DNA of 64,000 bases. Source: Rhodoferax sediminis (GTDB lineage: Bacteria; Pseudomonadota; Gammaproteobacteria; Burkholderiales; Burkholderiaceae_C). A program made the position numbers and the translations under genes. Under the pieces are notes generated by a model that saw nothing but the letters and a program-made list of their open reading frames with translations, was not told the DNA's origin and ran no database searches. The stretch is taken from the NCBI RefSeq assembly GCF_006970865.1, contig NZ_CP035503.1, positions 3,671,001-3,735,000 of the forward strand, read 5' to 3'. Position 1 is the first letter of the stretch; each line of letters begins with the position of its first letter. This document shows positions 17,105-25,718 of this stretch, piece after piece.

Positions 17105-18070
17105 CTAACCCGCCGCCACGGCCACGCTGGATAGCCCGGCCGGCGCCATGCCGGCAGTGGTGGGCGCCGCTTCATGCATGCGGTCCACCAGATACCAGTT
17201 GGCACGCAGCCGCGACTCGCGCGTATGCGCGGCCACGCGCGGTGTGACGATCAGGTTGTTCAGGCCGTGCAGCGGCGCGCCCTCCGAGACAAGACGGTAA
17301 TCGACACCATCGAGCAGGCAGGCATCGATGCGCCCGTCCCTCAAAGCACTGGCCAGCGCCTGCGGCTCGAACAGCGCCGAGCGGCTGATACTGACCCAGG
17401 CCTGTCCGGGCTTGCAGTGCATTAGCGCGGCGTCATTGATGAAGCCGGCATAGCGCGAGGCGTACAGCATTTGCAGCGAGACCGCATCGGCCTGCGCCAT
17501 CAGCTCCGCCAGCCCGACCGGCTGGATGTGCAGGCGCTCCCAGATGGCGGCGCTGTGATGCAGCGCCGGCTCGTAACCGATCAATTTGGCGCCCAGCGGC
17601 GCCAGCATGTGCGCCAGGGTGTGGGCGGCCGGCGTGAGGCCCAGGATGCCGATCACGCTGTCGCCCAGCTCGCGGCCCAGGCGAATGTCGGGACGGCGAC
17701 TGCCACCCAGCGAGACGCCGAAGCCGCGGCGCAGCAGCATCAAAAGGCCGCCGAGAAGGTATTCGGCCTGGGCCCGCACAGGGGCGCTGGCGGGCCGGAT
17801 CATGCGGATGCCGCGCTCATAGCAAGCCTCCAGATCCATGTTGTCGGTGTCATCGAACAGGCAGGCAATGACCTTGAGGCGGGGTGCGAAGTCCAGCAAC
17901 TCCCGGGTGACGGCGACCTTGGGCGTCACCAGCAGGGCCTGCGTCTTGTACACGGCGCGGCGCAGCGCGCTCGGGTCGTCGGCGAGTTGCGGCTGGTAGC
18001 TCACAGTGTGGCGCGCCTCGAGCCATTGCCTGGCCTGCGGTATCAACGTCTCTAGAAGTAAGATGTCCAA
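17105..18070 (-). CDS. D-2-hydroxyacid dehydrogenase-like protein with altered active site
   Basis: 321 residues from a TTG codon (LDILLLE) that matches the family N-terminus; the frame is open another 27 codons upstream, so the start is uncertain. The fold is clear: catalytic-domain start, then GDSVIGILGLTPAAHTLAHM as the NAD-binding region and QAWVSISRSALFEPQAL with the expected Arg. However the canonical TPH of the catalytic His reads TPR, and the usual catalytic Glu region (VDVFEPEP-like) reads LDGVDYRL. The enzyme may therefore be inactive or have an unusual function. It is divergent from galU. Confidence 0.75.
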   Translation of the reverse strand: MDILLLETLIPQARQWLEARHTVSYQPQLADDPSALRRAVYKTQALLVTPKVAVTRELLDFAPRLKVIACLFDDTDNMDLEACYERGIRMIRPASAPVRAQAEYLLGGLLMLLRRGFGVSLGGSRRPDIRLGRELGDSVIGILGLTPAAHTLAHMLAPLGAKLIGYEPALHHSAAIWERLHIQPVGLAELMAQADAVSLQMLYASRYAGFINDAALMHCKPGQAWVSISRSALFEPQALASALRDGRIDACLLDGVDYRLVSEGAPLHGLNNLIVTPRVAAHTRESRLRANWYLVDRMHEAAPTTAGMAPAGLSSVAVAAG

Positions 18071-18174
18071 CGAGCCTGCCTTTGTCTCATTCTCATTTTT
18101 TGACGCCGCGCCAAGCGCTGCACATGGGGTACGGCATTCGCCGTGCTTCAATACTTTAACTACGAACGGTTTTC

Positions 18175-19080
18175 ATGTCGATGCAAAAAATCACGCCCAT
18201 CAGGAAAGCCGTCTTCCCTGTCGCCGGTCTGGGGACGCGCTTTCTGCCAGCCACCAAGGCCCAGCCCAAGGAAATGATGCCGGTGGTGGACAAGCCGCTG
18301 ATCCAGTACGCCGTGGAAGAGGCGTACGCGGCCGGCATCCGCCACATGATCTTCGTGACGGGGCGCAACAAGCGCGCCATCGAGGACCATTTCGACACCG
18401 CTTACGAATTGGAAAGCGAGTTAGAGGCCAGTCACAAGGACGAGCTGCTGGCGCTGGTGCGCTCCCTGCAGCCGGACGACATGCATCTGTCCTACGTGCG
18501 CCAGCCGCGTTCGCTCGGACTGGGGCATGCAGTGCTGTGCGCCGAACACCTGGTCGGCAACGAGCCGTTTGCGGTGCTGCTGGCAGACGACCTGATGGTC
18601 GGGCCCGCGGGCGGGCCGCCCGTATTGACCCAGATGGTCGACGTCTTCGGGCGGCTCGGAGGCTCGCTGCTCGCGGTGCAGGAAGTGCCGCTGGACCAGG
18701 TGCGCCGTTACGGCATCGTGGCGGGCGACCCTGTCGCCGGGCTCCACAACGAGCGCGTGCTGAAGGTCAGCAGCATGGTGGAGAAACCCAGCCCCGAGAC
18801 CGCGCCGTCACGCATGGGCGTGGCCGGGCGCTACATTCTCACGCCCGGCGTTTTCGAGCAGATACGCAATCAGCCGCGCGGTGTCGGCGGGGAAATCCAG
18901 CTCACCGACGGTATTGCACGCCTGATGCAATCCGAGGCGGTGTACGCGCTGCAATACGAGGGCAAGCGTTACGACTGCGGCAGCAAGCAGGGGTTTCTGC
19001 AGGCCACCGTGGAGCTCGCACTGCAGCACCCCGAGGTGGGTGAGGACTTCCGCAGCTACCTGCAGGGCCTCAAGATTTGA
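18175..19080 (+). CDS. galU: UTP-glucose-1-phosphate uridylyltransferase
   Basis: 301 residues. It makes UDP-glucose for cell-surface polysaccharides. Nucleotidyltransferase motifs are present: [60 protein letters not shown] and [11 protein letters not shown]. Length and motifs match bacterial GalU. It is convergent with the TusA-like gene, whose stop codon begins at the next base. Confidence 0.95.
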   Translation: MSMQKITPIRKAVFPVAGLGTRFLPATKAQPKEMMPVVDKPLIQYAVEEAYAAGIRHMIFVTGRNKRAIEDHFDTAYELESELEASHKDELLALVRSLQPDDMHLSYVRQPRSLGLGHAVLCAEHLVGNEPFAVLLADDLMVGPAGGPPVLTQMVDVFGRLGGSLLAVQEVPLDQVRRYGIVAGDPVAGLHNERVLKVSSMVEKPSPETAPSRMGVAGRYILTPGVFEQIRNQPRGVGGEIQLTDGIARLMQSEAVYALQYEGKRYDCGSKQGFLQATVELALQHPEVGEDFRSYLQGLKI

Positions 19081-19308
19081 TCAGCGCCGGCGCAGGATGT
19101 GGATGAAGTCGGCGCCCACGGTCTGCTGCTCGACCAGCTCGTTGCCGGTCTGCTTGGCAAAGGCCTGAAAGTCTCGCACCGAGCCCGCATCGGTCGCCAC
19201 CACCTTGAGCAGCTGGCCGCTCTGCATATCGGTCAGCGCCTTTTTGGCCTTCAGGATAGGCAGCGGACAGTTCAGGCCGCGGGTGTCGAGTTCTTTGTTG
19301 ACTTGCAT
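19081..19308 (-). CDS. TusA-family sulfur-carrier protein
   Basis: 75 residues from the ATG of MQVNKELD. It carries the family signature RGLNCPLPILKAKKAL with the conserved Cys followed by PxP, and ends in the typical two-layer fold (GADFIHILRR). TusA proteins pass persulfide sulfur for tRNA thiolation or other uses; the family is broad and the exact pathway is not shown. The stop codon directly abuts that of galU. Confidence 0.87.
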   Translation of the reverse strand: MQVNKELDTRGLNCPLPILKAKKALTDMQSGQLLKVVATDAGSVRDFQAFAKQTGNELVEQQTVGADFIHILRRR

Positions 19309-19352
19309 GGTTTGAAATCCTTGGGGTTGCCGCAATTTTAAGCAATTCGGGA

Positions 19353-19958
19353 TCAGGCCTTGAGCAGCAACTCGATGTCCGACACCAGCGCCTGCGTGCC
19401 GCTGCCGTAGCGGTAGTACAGCCTCAGGTTGCCCTGCGGGTCGTACACGTAGCTGCCTGCCGAATGGTCCATGGTGTAGCTGGTGGGCGTCTTGCCATCG
19501 ACCTTTTTGTAATACACCTTGTAGTCCTTCGCGACCTCGGCGAGCTTGTCGGGCGTGGGGCGCAGCGCCAGAAAGCTCGGGTCGAAGTTGGTCATGTAGC
19601 CCTTGAGCACCTGCGGCGTATCACGCTCGGGATCGACCGTAACGAACAGCACCTGCAGCTTGTCGCCGTCCTTGCCGAGCGCCTTCTTGACTTCGGCCAG
19701 CTCGGCCATGGTGGTTGGGCACACATCGGGGCACTGGGTGTAGCCGAAGAACAGGATCACCACCTTGCCCCTGAAATCCTTCAGGCTGCGCAGCTGGCCG
19801 TTCTGGTCGGTCAGCTGGAAGTTTTTGGCATAGTCGGCGCCCGTGATGTCGATGTTCTTAAACTGCGGCTTGTCCTGCGAGCAAGCAGAAATAAGGCCTG
19901 TGGCCCCCACCAACAAAGCACTAACAGCTATCAATCTAATAGCGTCCCGTTTATGCAT
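19353..19958 (-). CDS. SCO1/SenC-family copper chaperone, lipoprotein
   Basis: 201 residues. The N-terminal signal ends in a lipobox (GLISAC), so it is probably a membrane-anchored lipoprotein. The thioredoxin-like domain has the copper-binding CPDVCP and a downstream His in TMDHSAGS, the three ligands of SCO proteins. It delivers copper to the CuA site of cytochrome oxidase subunit II. Last gene of the ctaA-ctaB-sco run (stop of ctaB 6 bp upstream). Its signal-peptide codons contain a perfect copy of the 17-mer. Confidence 0.92.
   Translation of the reverse strand: MHKRDAIRLIAVSALLVGATGLISACSQDKPQFKNIDITGADYAKNFQLTDQNGQLRSLKDFRGKVVILFFGYTQCPDVCPTTMAELAEVKKALGKDGDKLQVLFVTVDPERDTPQVLKGYMTNFDPSFLALRPTPDKLAEVAKDYKVYYKKVDGKTPTSYTMDHSAGSYVYDPQGNLRLYYRYGSGTQALVSDIELLLKA
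19927..19943. repeat. Perfect GCTAT-N7-ATAGC 17-mer inside the SCO gene
   Basis: GCTATCAATCTAATAGC on the plus strand. On the coding strand it encodes A-I-R-L-I-A within the signal peptide. Confidence 0.8.
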
Positions 19959-19964
19959 GATCGA

Positions 19965-20861
19965 TCAGAGTACGTAGTGATCCACCAGCAGCGCCGCGAA
20001 CAGCAGGCTCAGGTGAATCAGGGAAAACCGGAAAGTCTTGCGCGCCAGCGCGTCCGAATAATTGCGCCAGAGCCGAAAACCGTAGGCGCAAAAACCGGTG
20101 CACAAAATCACCGCGGCGGCAAGGTAAAGCCAGGAGCTCATGCCGTAGATGAACGGCATCAGGCAGCCGGCAAATAAAATCAGCGTGTACAAAAACACCT
20201 GCAAGCGGGTGAAGGCGTTGCCATGCGTGACCGGCAGCATGGGCAGGCCCGACTTGCGGTAGTCGTCCACACGGTACAGCGCCAGCGCCCAGAAGTGCGG
20301 CGGCGTCCACAGAAAAATGATCAGGAACAGGATCAGCGCCTCCGGCCCCACGTCGCCGCGCATGGCGGCCCAGCCCAGCAGTGGCGGCATCGCGCCCGAG
20401 GCCCCGCCGATGACGATGTTTTGCGGGGTGCGCGGCTTGAGGATCACGGTGTAGATCACCGCGTAGCCGACAAACGTGGCAAAGGTCAGCCACATCGTCA
20501 GCGGGTTGATCCACACATACAGCACCCACGAGCCCAGCGAGCACAGCACTGCCGAAAACAACAGGGCCTGCCCGTCACCGAGTTCGCCCTTGGCCGTGGG
20601 GCGCCACGCGGTGCGCTTCATCTTGGCGTCGATGTTGTGCTCGACCAGGCAATTGAATGCGGCGGCGGCCGCGGCCACCAGCCAGATGCCCACGCAGGCA
20701 ATGAGGGCGCGCTGCACATCGGCGGCCGACGGCAGGCCGGGAACCGCCAGCAGCATGCCGATCAATGCACAAAACACGATGAGCTGAATCACGCGCGGCT
20801 TGGTCAGCGCGTAATACTGTTTGAAATGCGACATCGGGGTCGCGCTGGCCACGGTATTCAT
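19965..20861 (-). CDS. ctaB: Protoheme IX farnesyltransferase (heme O synthase)
   Basis: 298 residues, polytopic UbiA-type prenyltransferase. The Asp-rich site [19 protein letters not shown] and the [14 protein letters not shown] and [13 protein letters not shown] segments identify CtaB/CyoE. It adds a farnesyl group to heme b to make heme O, the precursor of heme A. The ATG overlaps the stop of ctaA by 4 bp, so heme O and heme A synthases are translated together. Confidence 0.95.
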   Translation of the reverse strand: MNTVASATPMSHFKQYYALTKPRVIQLIVFCALIGMLLAVPGLPSAADVQRALIACVGIWLVAAAAAAFNCLVEHNIDAKMKRTAWRPTAKGELGDGQALLFSAVLCSLGSWVLYVWINPLTMWLTFATFVGYAVIYTVILKPRTPQNIVIGGASGAMPPLLGWAAMRGDVGPEALILFLIIFLWTPPHFWALALYRVDDYRKSGLPMLPVTHGNAFTRLQVFLYTLILFAGCLMPFIYGMSSWLYLAAAVILCTGFCAYGFRLWRNYSDALARKTFRFSLIHLSLLFAALLVDHYVL

Positions 20862-22063
20862 GCGGATAGCCTTGTTGAGGGAGAACGTTGGGACGCCGTG
20901 GCGGGATTGAGGGCCGCGTCCGCCGCTGGGCGAGGCGCGCTGCGGCTGGCGAACCAGGACCACGTGAGCACCACCACCAGCGCCGCGGCGCCACCCGTGT
21001 GCGACACCGCGGCCACCAGCGGCCAGCCCAGCACCACGTTGCTCAGGCCCGTGGCAAACTGGCACAGCGCCAGGGCGGCGATCCAGCGCGCCTGCGGGCG
21101 CAGGGCGGTGCGGCGCAGGCGCCAGGCCAGCAAGCCCAGGGCCAGGAACACGGCATACGAAAACAAACGATGCGTGAAGTGAATCGCGGTCAACGCGGAA
21201 AAATCAATATGGCCGCCGTCCGGCGTCAGGCCCAGGCCGCGCCAGATCTGAAACCCCTGATGAAAATTCATGGCAGGCCACCAGCTGTTCTGGCACATGG
21301 GGAACTGGGTGCATGCGAGCACCGCATAGTTGGTGCTGACCCAGCCGCCCAGCGCAATCTGGCAGGCAGTCAGCGCACAGGTCAGCCCGAGCAGCAGGCG
21401 CGTTGAGATGGGCAGCGCCGCAGCAGCGCCGCCCTCCAGTGCCTGCGTCGCGCGCACCGCCTGCGCGCACAGCAGGGCCAGCAGCACCATGCCGCCCAGC
21501 AAATGCAGCGTCACGATGGCGGGGAACAGTTTCATGGTCACGGTGAGCGCACCAAACGCGCCCTGCAGACAAACCCACAAGAGGGTCACCGTGGGCCACC
21601 AGGGATTGATGGTGGAACTCGCAGCGGAACCGCCCGCGCGGGCAGCGCGGCGCCGTTGCACCCAGCCGGTGACGGTCAGCGTCAGGATGAGCACGCCGAC
21701 GCCAGTGGCCAGGTAGCGGTGGATCATCTCGACCCAGGCCTTGCCGTGGGTCACCGGACCGGTGGGCATGGCAGTCTGCGCGGCCGTGATGGCGGCGGTG
21801 GCGCCGACCGGGCTGGCATTGCCATAGCAGCCCGGCCAGTCGGGGCAGCCCAGGCCGGAGTCCGTGAGCCGCGTGAACGCGCCAAACAGCACCAGATCGA
21901 ACGTGAGGAACAGGGTCAGCAACGTCAAGGCCTGCAGCCAGCGCGCACTGGAGGATTGCCGGTTGCGCAGCCAGACCCACACCAGCGGCCCCAGGGCTGC
22001 CAGGATGCCCGCCAGCAGCAGTTGCGCCAGTGGTGACAGGTCGTACAGCGGTTGAGCAGCCAT
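20858..22063 (-). CDS. ctaA: Heme A synthase (COX15/CtaA)
   Basis: 401 residues from [10 protein letters not shown]. Eight predicted membrane segments; His ligands occur in [24 protein letters not shown] and [30 protein letters not shown] is the characteristic extracytoplasmic loop of COX15. It oxidises heme O to heme A for the aa3-type oxidase encoded nearby. Followed with a 4-bp overlap by ctaB. Confidence 0.94.
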   Translation of the reverse strand: MAAQPLYDLSPLAQLLLAGILAALGPLVWVWLRNRQSSSARWLQALTLLTLFLTFDLVLFGAFTRLTDSGLGCPDWPGCYGNASPVGATAAITAAQTAMPTGPVTHGKAWVEMIHRYLATGVGVLILTLTVTGWVQRRRAARAGGSAASSTINPWWPTVTLLWVCLQGAFGALTVTMKLFPAIVTLHLLGGMVLLALLCAQAVRATQALEGGAAAALPISTRLLLGLTCALTACQIALGGWVSTNYAVLACTQFPMCQNSWWPAMNFHQGFQIWRGLGLTPDGGHIDFSALTAIHFTHRLFSYAVFLALGLLAWRLRRTALRPQARWIAALALCQFATGLSNVVLGWPLVAAVSHTGGAAALVVVLTWSWFASRSAPRPAADAALNPATASQRSPSTRLSA

Positions 22064-22085
22064 GGGTGTGCCTTCGTCACGCGCC

Positions 22086-22700
22086 TCAGCGCGCGGCCTT
22101 GTCCCACGCCGCGGAAGCGCGCAGCAGCCGGTCCAGGTCGCCTTTGGCCTTGCCGGCGTTGGCAATTTCCAGATGCGCCGGAAACCGCATCATGAGGTTG
22201 CCCATCGGGTCGACCACATATAAATGCTCACGCAGGTCATGCCCGGCGGCCGGCGGCAACCATTGCGACAGCGTCGCCGGCGGAACACGCAGCACGGTCG
22301 CGTCCGCCAGGGCCGGAAGCAAGACTGCAGGCACCGGCGCGTCGTCGGCCACCAGCCAGACCCAGTCCACACGGTCCATGTTCTTGCCCAGGCTCACGCG
22401 CATCTGGTGCTGCAGGTACAGCCGCTGCTGGCAGTCGGCGTTACATGCAGCATCGGCCACACTCAGCAGCAGCCACTGGCCCTCGAGCGAGCGCAGCGGC
22501 ACACTCTGGCCGGCCAGCGTGCGGGCGGTTACCGCAGGAATCGGGCGCTGCGGCTCGATCAACGCGCCGAAGTTGACCCGGCCTTGGGGGCGGACCACGT
22601 AGTAGGTGAAGTAGGAAGCGATCACCGGCGCCGCGCACACGAGCATGACGGCAATCATTTGCCAGCGGCCGCGCCTGGTGCGCTGTGCGTCGGCCAGCAT
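22086..22700 (-). CDS. Membrane-anchored thioredoxin-like protein of the cytochrome oxidase assembly locus
   Basis: 204 residues from the ATG preceded by ACAGGAG; longer starts would overlap SURF1. There is one N-terminal membrane helix (MIAVMLVCAAPVIASYF), then a periplasmic region resembling SCO/thioredoxin folds (SLEGQWLLLSVADAACNADC, HLYVVDPMGNLMMRFP). It lacks the SCO CxxxCP pair, although two Cys lie in AACNADC. This gene is regularly found between SURF1 and ctaA in Burkholderiales; the assembly function is inferred from context only. Confidence 0.72.
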   Translation of the reverse strand: MLADAQRTRRGRWQMIAVMLVCAAPVIASYFTYYVVRPQGRVNFGALIEPQRPIPAVTARTLAGQSVPLRSLEGQWLLLSVADAACNADCQQRLYLQHQMRVSLGKNMDRVDWVWLVADDAPVPAVLLPALADATVLRVPPATLSQWLPPAAGHDLREHLYVVDPMGNLMMRFPAHLEIANAGKAKGDLDRLLRASAAWDKAAR

Positions 22701-22758
22701 CGACTCCTGTGGCGCCGGCATCGAGTGCACGGTCAGCCCCAGCGGCTGGTCATGGGAC

Positions 22759-23502
22759 TCAGACCGGGGGGCGCCGGCGTGTGGGGGCGATAAAGCGTCG
22801 GACAATTTGGAACCAGACATAAAGAATTGCAATCAGGCCACTCAGGGAAAACCATTGAAATGCGTAACCGTAGTTGGTTTCAACCCCCGAATTGACCGGC
22901 GGCCAGTTACGCTGCAAACCCTCGCTCGGGGCACCGGTCTGCAGTACCGTGACGTCCAGCAGCCGCAGGCCGGTTTCAATACGAAACTGCGGCAGATCCA
23001 GATTTTGCCGTATGACACCCGTATCGGCACCCTTGAACTCGAAAAGCTTGGAAGGCGGCGGGGCAATCCGGCCGCTCACCTGCACCGGGCCGGCCGGTGT
23101 ATCAACCCGGGGCAGCGCGGTGCGGTCGAGGAAGTTGCGCAGGGCCCAGCCCCGCTGCACCAGAATCACCGCCTCGCTGTGCTCCAGCTGCAAGGGGGTG
23201 ATCACAAAAAAACCGGCTTTTTCATCCATCTCCCGGTTGTCGAGAAATACCGTCCGGTGCGCCAGCCAGGTACCGCGCAGTGTGACCGGCCGGTATAACT
23301 CGGATGCTATATTTTTCGTAGCTAGAAGCTCCCGTGTATCAATGGTTTCACGGATTTTCCCTTGGTGAATTTGTCTCTGCAGCTCCTCCTTCTGGGCCGC
23401 CCTGGACAATTGCCAGCGGCCAAGCGACAGCGTGACGCCGATGCCGATCAGGGCGCACAGGCTCAACAGCCAGAATCGCAGCAGCGAAGAGCGTGCCGTC
23501 AC
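22759..23502 (-). CDS. SURF1-family cytochrome oxidase assembly protein
   Basis: 247 residues with two membrane helices, one at each end, and a periplasmic domain. Signatures include LGRWQLSRAAQKEEL, YRPVTLRGTWL, VLVQRGWA and NYGYAFQWFSL, which is the conserved C-terminal SURF1 segment. It assists insertion of heme A into subunit I. It begins with GTG only 15 bp from the start of the divergent DUF2909 gene. A near-perfect 17-mer lies within the coding sequence at 23305-23321. Confidence 0.93.
   Translation of the reverse strand: MTARSSLLRFWLLSLCALIGIGVTLSLGRWQLSRAAQKEELQRQIHQGKIRETIDTRELLATKNIASELYRPVTLRGTWLAHRTVFLDNREMDEKAGFFVITPLQLEHSEAVILVQRGWALRNFLDRTALPRVDTPAGPVQVSGRIAPPPSKLFEFKGADTGVIRQNLDLPQFRIETGLRLLDVTVLQTGAPSEGLQRNWPPVNSGVETNYGYAFQWFSLSGLIAILYVWFQIVRRFIAPTRRRPPV
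23305..23321. repeat. GCTAT-N7-GTAGC 17-mer, one mismatch, inside SURF1
   Basis: On the coding strand it encodes A-T-K-N-I-A, in the same frame as the copy in the SCO gene. Confidence 0.65.
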
Positions 23503-23517
23503 AGGATAATGGACTCC

Positions 23518-23745
23518 ATGAAATACCTTGTCATCCTTGCATTCGTCGCCATTCTTGGCAGCTTGGGCTCCGCGCTATTTTTCATGATGCGCGGGGGAAC
23601 GGCGCAAGACGACAAGCGCCGGGGCCGCAACATGGCGCGCGCGCTGGCGTTTCGCATCGGGTTTTCCATCCTTTTGTTCCTCTGCATTTTGCTTGCCTGG
23701 AAGCTCGGGTACATCCAGCCTACCGGCATCGCTGCCGGCCAATAA
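23518..23745 (+). CDS. Twin transmembrane protein (DUF2909)
   Basis: 75 residues: MKYLVILAFVAILGSLGSAL, a short basic loop (DDKRRGRNMARAL), and a second hydrophobic helix ending AWKLGYIQP. This is the DUF2909 pattern found within cytochrome oxidase loci of betaproteobacteria. Its role is unknown but context suggests oxidase assembly. It is read opposite to its neighbours, with only 15 bp between it and SURF1. An alternative ATG lies three codons upstream (23509). Confidence 0.8.
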   Translation: MKYLVILAFVAILGSLGSALFFMMRGGTAQDDKRRGRNMARALAFRIGFSILLFLCILLAWKLGYIQPTGIAAGQ

Positions 23746-23768
23746 TTGACCGCCCCCCAGCAAAGCAG

Positions 23769-23792
23769 AAAAGCGCCTCACGGCGCTTTTTT
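23769..23792. terminator. Rho-independent terminator between DUF2909 and ctaE
   Basis: A stem of at least 7 bp (23771-23777 with 23782-23788), 4-nt loop, with flanking A's and a six-T run. It can serve both converging genes. Confidence 0.85.
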
Positions 23793-23805
23793 CGACTGGC
23801 GCGCG

Positions 23806-24687
23806 TTACAGCCAGTACACCAGCGTGTACAGGCCGAGCCAGACTACGTCAACGAAGTGCCAGTACCAGGCCGCTCCTTCGAAGCCGAAGTGCCGCTCCG
23901 CAGTGAAATGGCCCTTCATCAGACGCAAGGTAATGAACAGCAGCATCAGCATCCCCACAAACACGTGGAAGCCGTGGAAACCCGTGAGCATGAAAAAGGT
24001 CGACCCATAGACACCGGACGTCAGCTTGAGGTTCATCTCGGTATAGGCATGAAAGTACTCGTAGCCCTGCACGCACAGGAAGGTTGCGCCCAGCAGCACG
24101 GTGACCCACATGAACGCAATGGTGCGTCCGCGATGGCCGGCGCGCAGCGCATGGTGGGCAATGGTCACCGTGACGGCCGACGATAGCAGCAGCGCGGTAT
24201 TGATGGTCGGCAGCCAGAATGGCGTCATGGTGGCAAAGGGGGCGACGAGGTTCGCCGGAGACGCCGTGGTGCCCGCCGCCATGCTGGGCCAGACCGCCTT
24301 GAAGTCGGGCCACAACAGGGCATTTTCCACATTGCCCAGCGCCGGCACCGAGTGCGCGCGCGCCCACCACAGGGCGGTAAAGAAGGCGCCGAAGAACATC
24401 ACTTCCGAGAAAATGAACCAGCTCATGCTCCAGCGGAAAGACAAGTCCACCTTGTGGCCATAACTGCCGCCTTCGCTCTCATGGACGGCGTCGTGGAACC
24501 ACTGGTACAGCACGCCCAGCCACCAGAGAATGCCGAAAATGAACAGGTACATCCCCCAAGTATGAGCATTGAGCCACTGGCTGCCCCCCAGAATCACAAA
24601 GAACAGGCCAAGCGCGGCCATGGCCGGATGACGCGAAGGCGCCGGCACAAAGTAATAAGGGGCTGTGCTGGTGGGTGTTGAACTCAT
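23806..24687 (-). CDS. ctaE: Cytochrome c oxidase subunit III
   Basis: 293 residues from the ATG preceded by AGGAG. Seven hydrophobic segments. Conserved words FRWSMSWFIFSEVMFFGAFF, WLPTINTALLLSSAVTV, and LTGFHGFHVFVGM with its His pair, ending AAWYWHFVDVVWLGLYTLVYWL-like text, identify CoxC/CtaE. It stabilises subunit I and helps proton uptake. Last gene of the ctaC-ctaD-ctaG-ctaE run. Confidence 0.96.
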   Translation of the reverse strand: MSSTPTSTAPYYFVPAPSRHPAMAALGLFFVILGGSQWLNAHTWGMYLFIFGILWWLGVLYQWFHDAVHESEGGSYGHKVDLSFRWSMSWFIFSEVMFFGAFFTALWWARAHSVPALGNVENALLWPDFKAVWPSMAAGTTASPANLVAPFATMTPFWLPTINTALLLSSAVTVTIAHHALRAGHRGRTIAFMWVTVLLGATFLCVQGYEYFHAYTEMNLKLTSGVYGSTFFMLTGFHGFHVFVGMLMLLFITLRLMKGHFTAERHFGFEGAAWYWHFVDVVWLGLYTLVYWL

Positions 24688-24740
24688 GTCTGCTCCTGAA
24701 TCTCTCGAGTTTTCTTTGGACTTTAAATGATCGGGCCGGA

Positions 24741-24962
24741 CTACTTGAGCACGACCCATTTGATGATGCTGATCAGCACGATGACGAAGATCGCGACCGC
24801 CCCGATCGCCACCGCAACGATGTGAAAGGGGTTGGCTCTGGCCAGGTCTTCCTGGTAGCCGCTTTTCTTGCGGATGCCCAGGAACGCCCAGCCGATGGTT
24901 TTGACGCTGTGCCAGAACGAACCTTTGCGCGGCGCAGCAGGCTTGACGACGGGGGAGCTCAT
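24741..24962 (-). CDS. DUF2970 single-pass membrane protein
   Basis: 73 residues. The N-terminal part reads KGSFWHSVKTIGWAFLGIRK, followed by GYQEDLARANPFHIV and one C-terminal membrane helix. This is the DUF2970 pattern, found between ctaG and ctaE in many beta- and gammaproteobacteria. The function is unknown; an assembly or stability factor for the oxidase is likely from context. It overlaps the ctaG stop by 4 bp. Confidence 0.85.
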   Translation of the reverse strand: MSSPVVKPAAPRKGSFWHSVKTIGWAFLGIRKKSGYQEDLARANPFHIVAVAIGAVAIFVIVLISIIKWVVLK

Positions 24963-25585
24963 GAGTTTTTCGGCCTCACATCGATCTGCCCGGTGGCATC
25001 GGCGGAATCCGCCGGAGGCGGGGGCGTTTTCGCGCCCACCTCGAAAAACGTGTACGACAGGGTGATGGTGGTCACGTCCTTCGACAGCTTGGGATCGATC
25101 ACAAAGACCACCGGCCAGTCCTTCTTTTCGCCCGCATTCAGGGTCCACTGGCTGAAGCAGAAACACTCGATCTTGTTGAAGTACGCGGCAGCCTGGCGCG
25201 GCGCATAACTGGGAATGGCCTGCGCCGACATGCGCCGGTCCTGCGTGTTCTGGAACTCGTACATCACGGTGGTCAGGATGCCCGGGTGCACCTGCATCGA
25301 ACGCTCGGCCGGCTTGAACGACCATGGTCCGCGCGCATTCGCGTCGAACTCCACGGTAATGGTGCGGCTCAGGTCGGCCTGGCTGTTCGACAGCGCCCTA
25401 GCACCCTTGCCGCCGGCATTCAGGGGAGTGGGCACATCATTTTCGCCGCGCGCCAGGATATTGACGCCCGTGGCCTCGCAGATGGCCTTGTACAAGGGCA
25501 CCAGCGCAAAGCCAAAGCCGAACATCACCGCCGTGACGACGGCCAGCTTGGCCATCATCTTGAGGTTTTCACGTCGAATGCTCAT
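24959..25585 (-). CDS. ctaG: Cytochrome c oxidase assembly protein Cox11/CtaG (copper chaperone)
   Basis: 208 residues with one N-terminal membrane helix and a periplasmic immunoglobulin-like domain. The copper-binding motif CFCF is in KIECFCFSQ, and VPLYKAICEATG just after the helix is conserved. It delivers copper to the CuB site of subunit I. The order ctaD, small protein, ctaG, DUF2970, ctaE is the usual one. Confidence 0.95.
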   Translation of the reverse strand: MSIRRENLKMMAKLAVVTAVMFGFGFALVPLYKAICEATGVNILARGENDVPTPLNAGGKGARALSNSQADLSRTITVEFDANARGPWSFKPAERSMQVHPGILTTVMYEFQNTQDRRMSAQAIPSYAPRQAAAYFNKIECFCFSQWTLNAGEKKDWPVVFVIDPKLSKDVTTITLSYTFFEVGAKTPPPPADSADATGQIDVRPKNS

Positions 25586-25603
25586 GGCGGGTGGCGCGCT
25601 ACG

Positions 25604-25708
25604 TCAGAAATATGCGGTCTTGACGAGCAAGCCGACGAAAAACGCCAAAGCGACCGTCGCCAGGATCAGCCCCAGGCGCAGGTTGTTTTTCTTTTGCTCA
25701 GGCGTCAT
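25604..25708 (-). CDS. Tiny cytochrome oxidase small assembly protein (34 residues)
   Basis: An ATG-started frame of 34 codons: MTPEQKKNNLRLG followed by a single hydrophobic helix (about residues 14-30) and a short tail ending KTAYF. It lies in the 133-bp gap between ctaD and ctaG, in the same direction. The MTPEQxxxN start with one helix matches the small assembly proteins annotated at this position in Burkholderiales. It is easily missed because of its size. Confidence 0.72.
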   Translation of the reverse strand: MTPEQKKNNLRLGLILATVALAFFVGLLVKTAYF

Positions 25709-25718
25709 GACTCGTCAC

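Noticed and set aside
22700..22832. Longer start for the membrane thioredoxin-like gene overlapping SURF1
   Set aside because: The longer form would overlap the 3' end of SURF1 by more than 60 bp and starts without a ribosome site; the ATG at 22700 has ACAGGAG just upstream.
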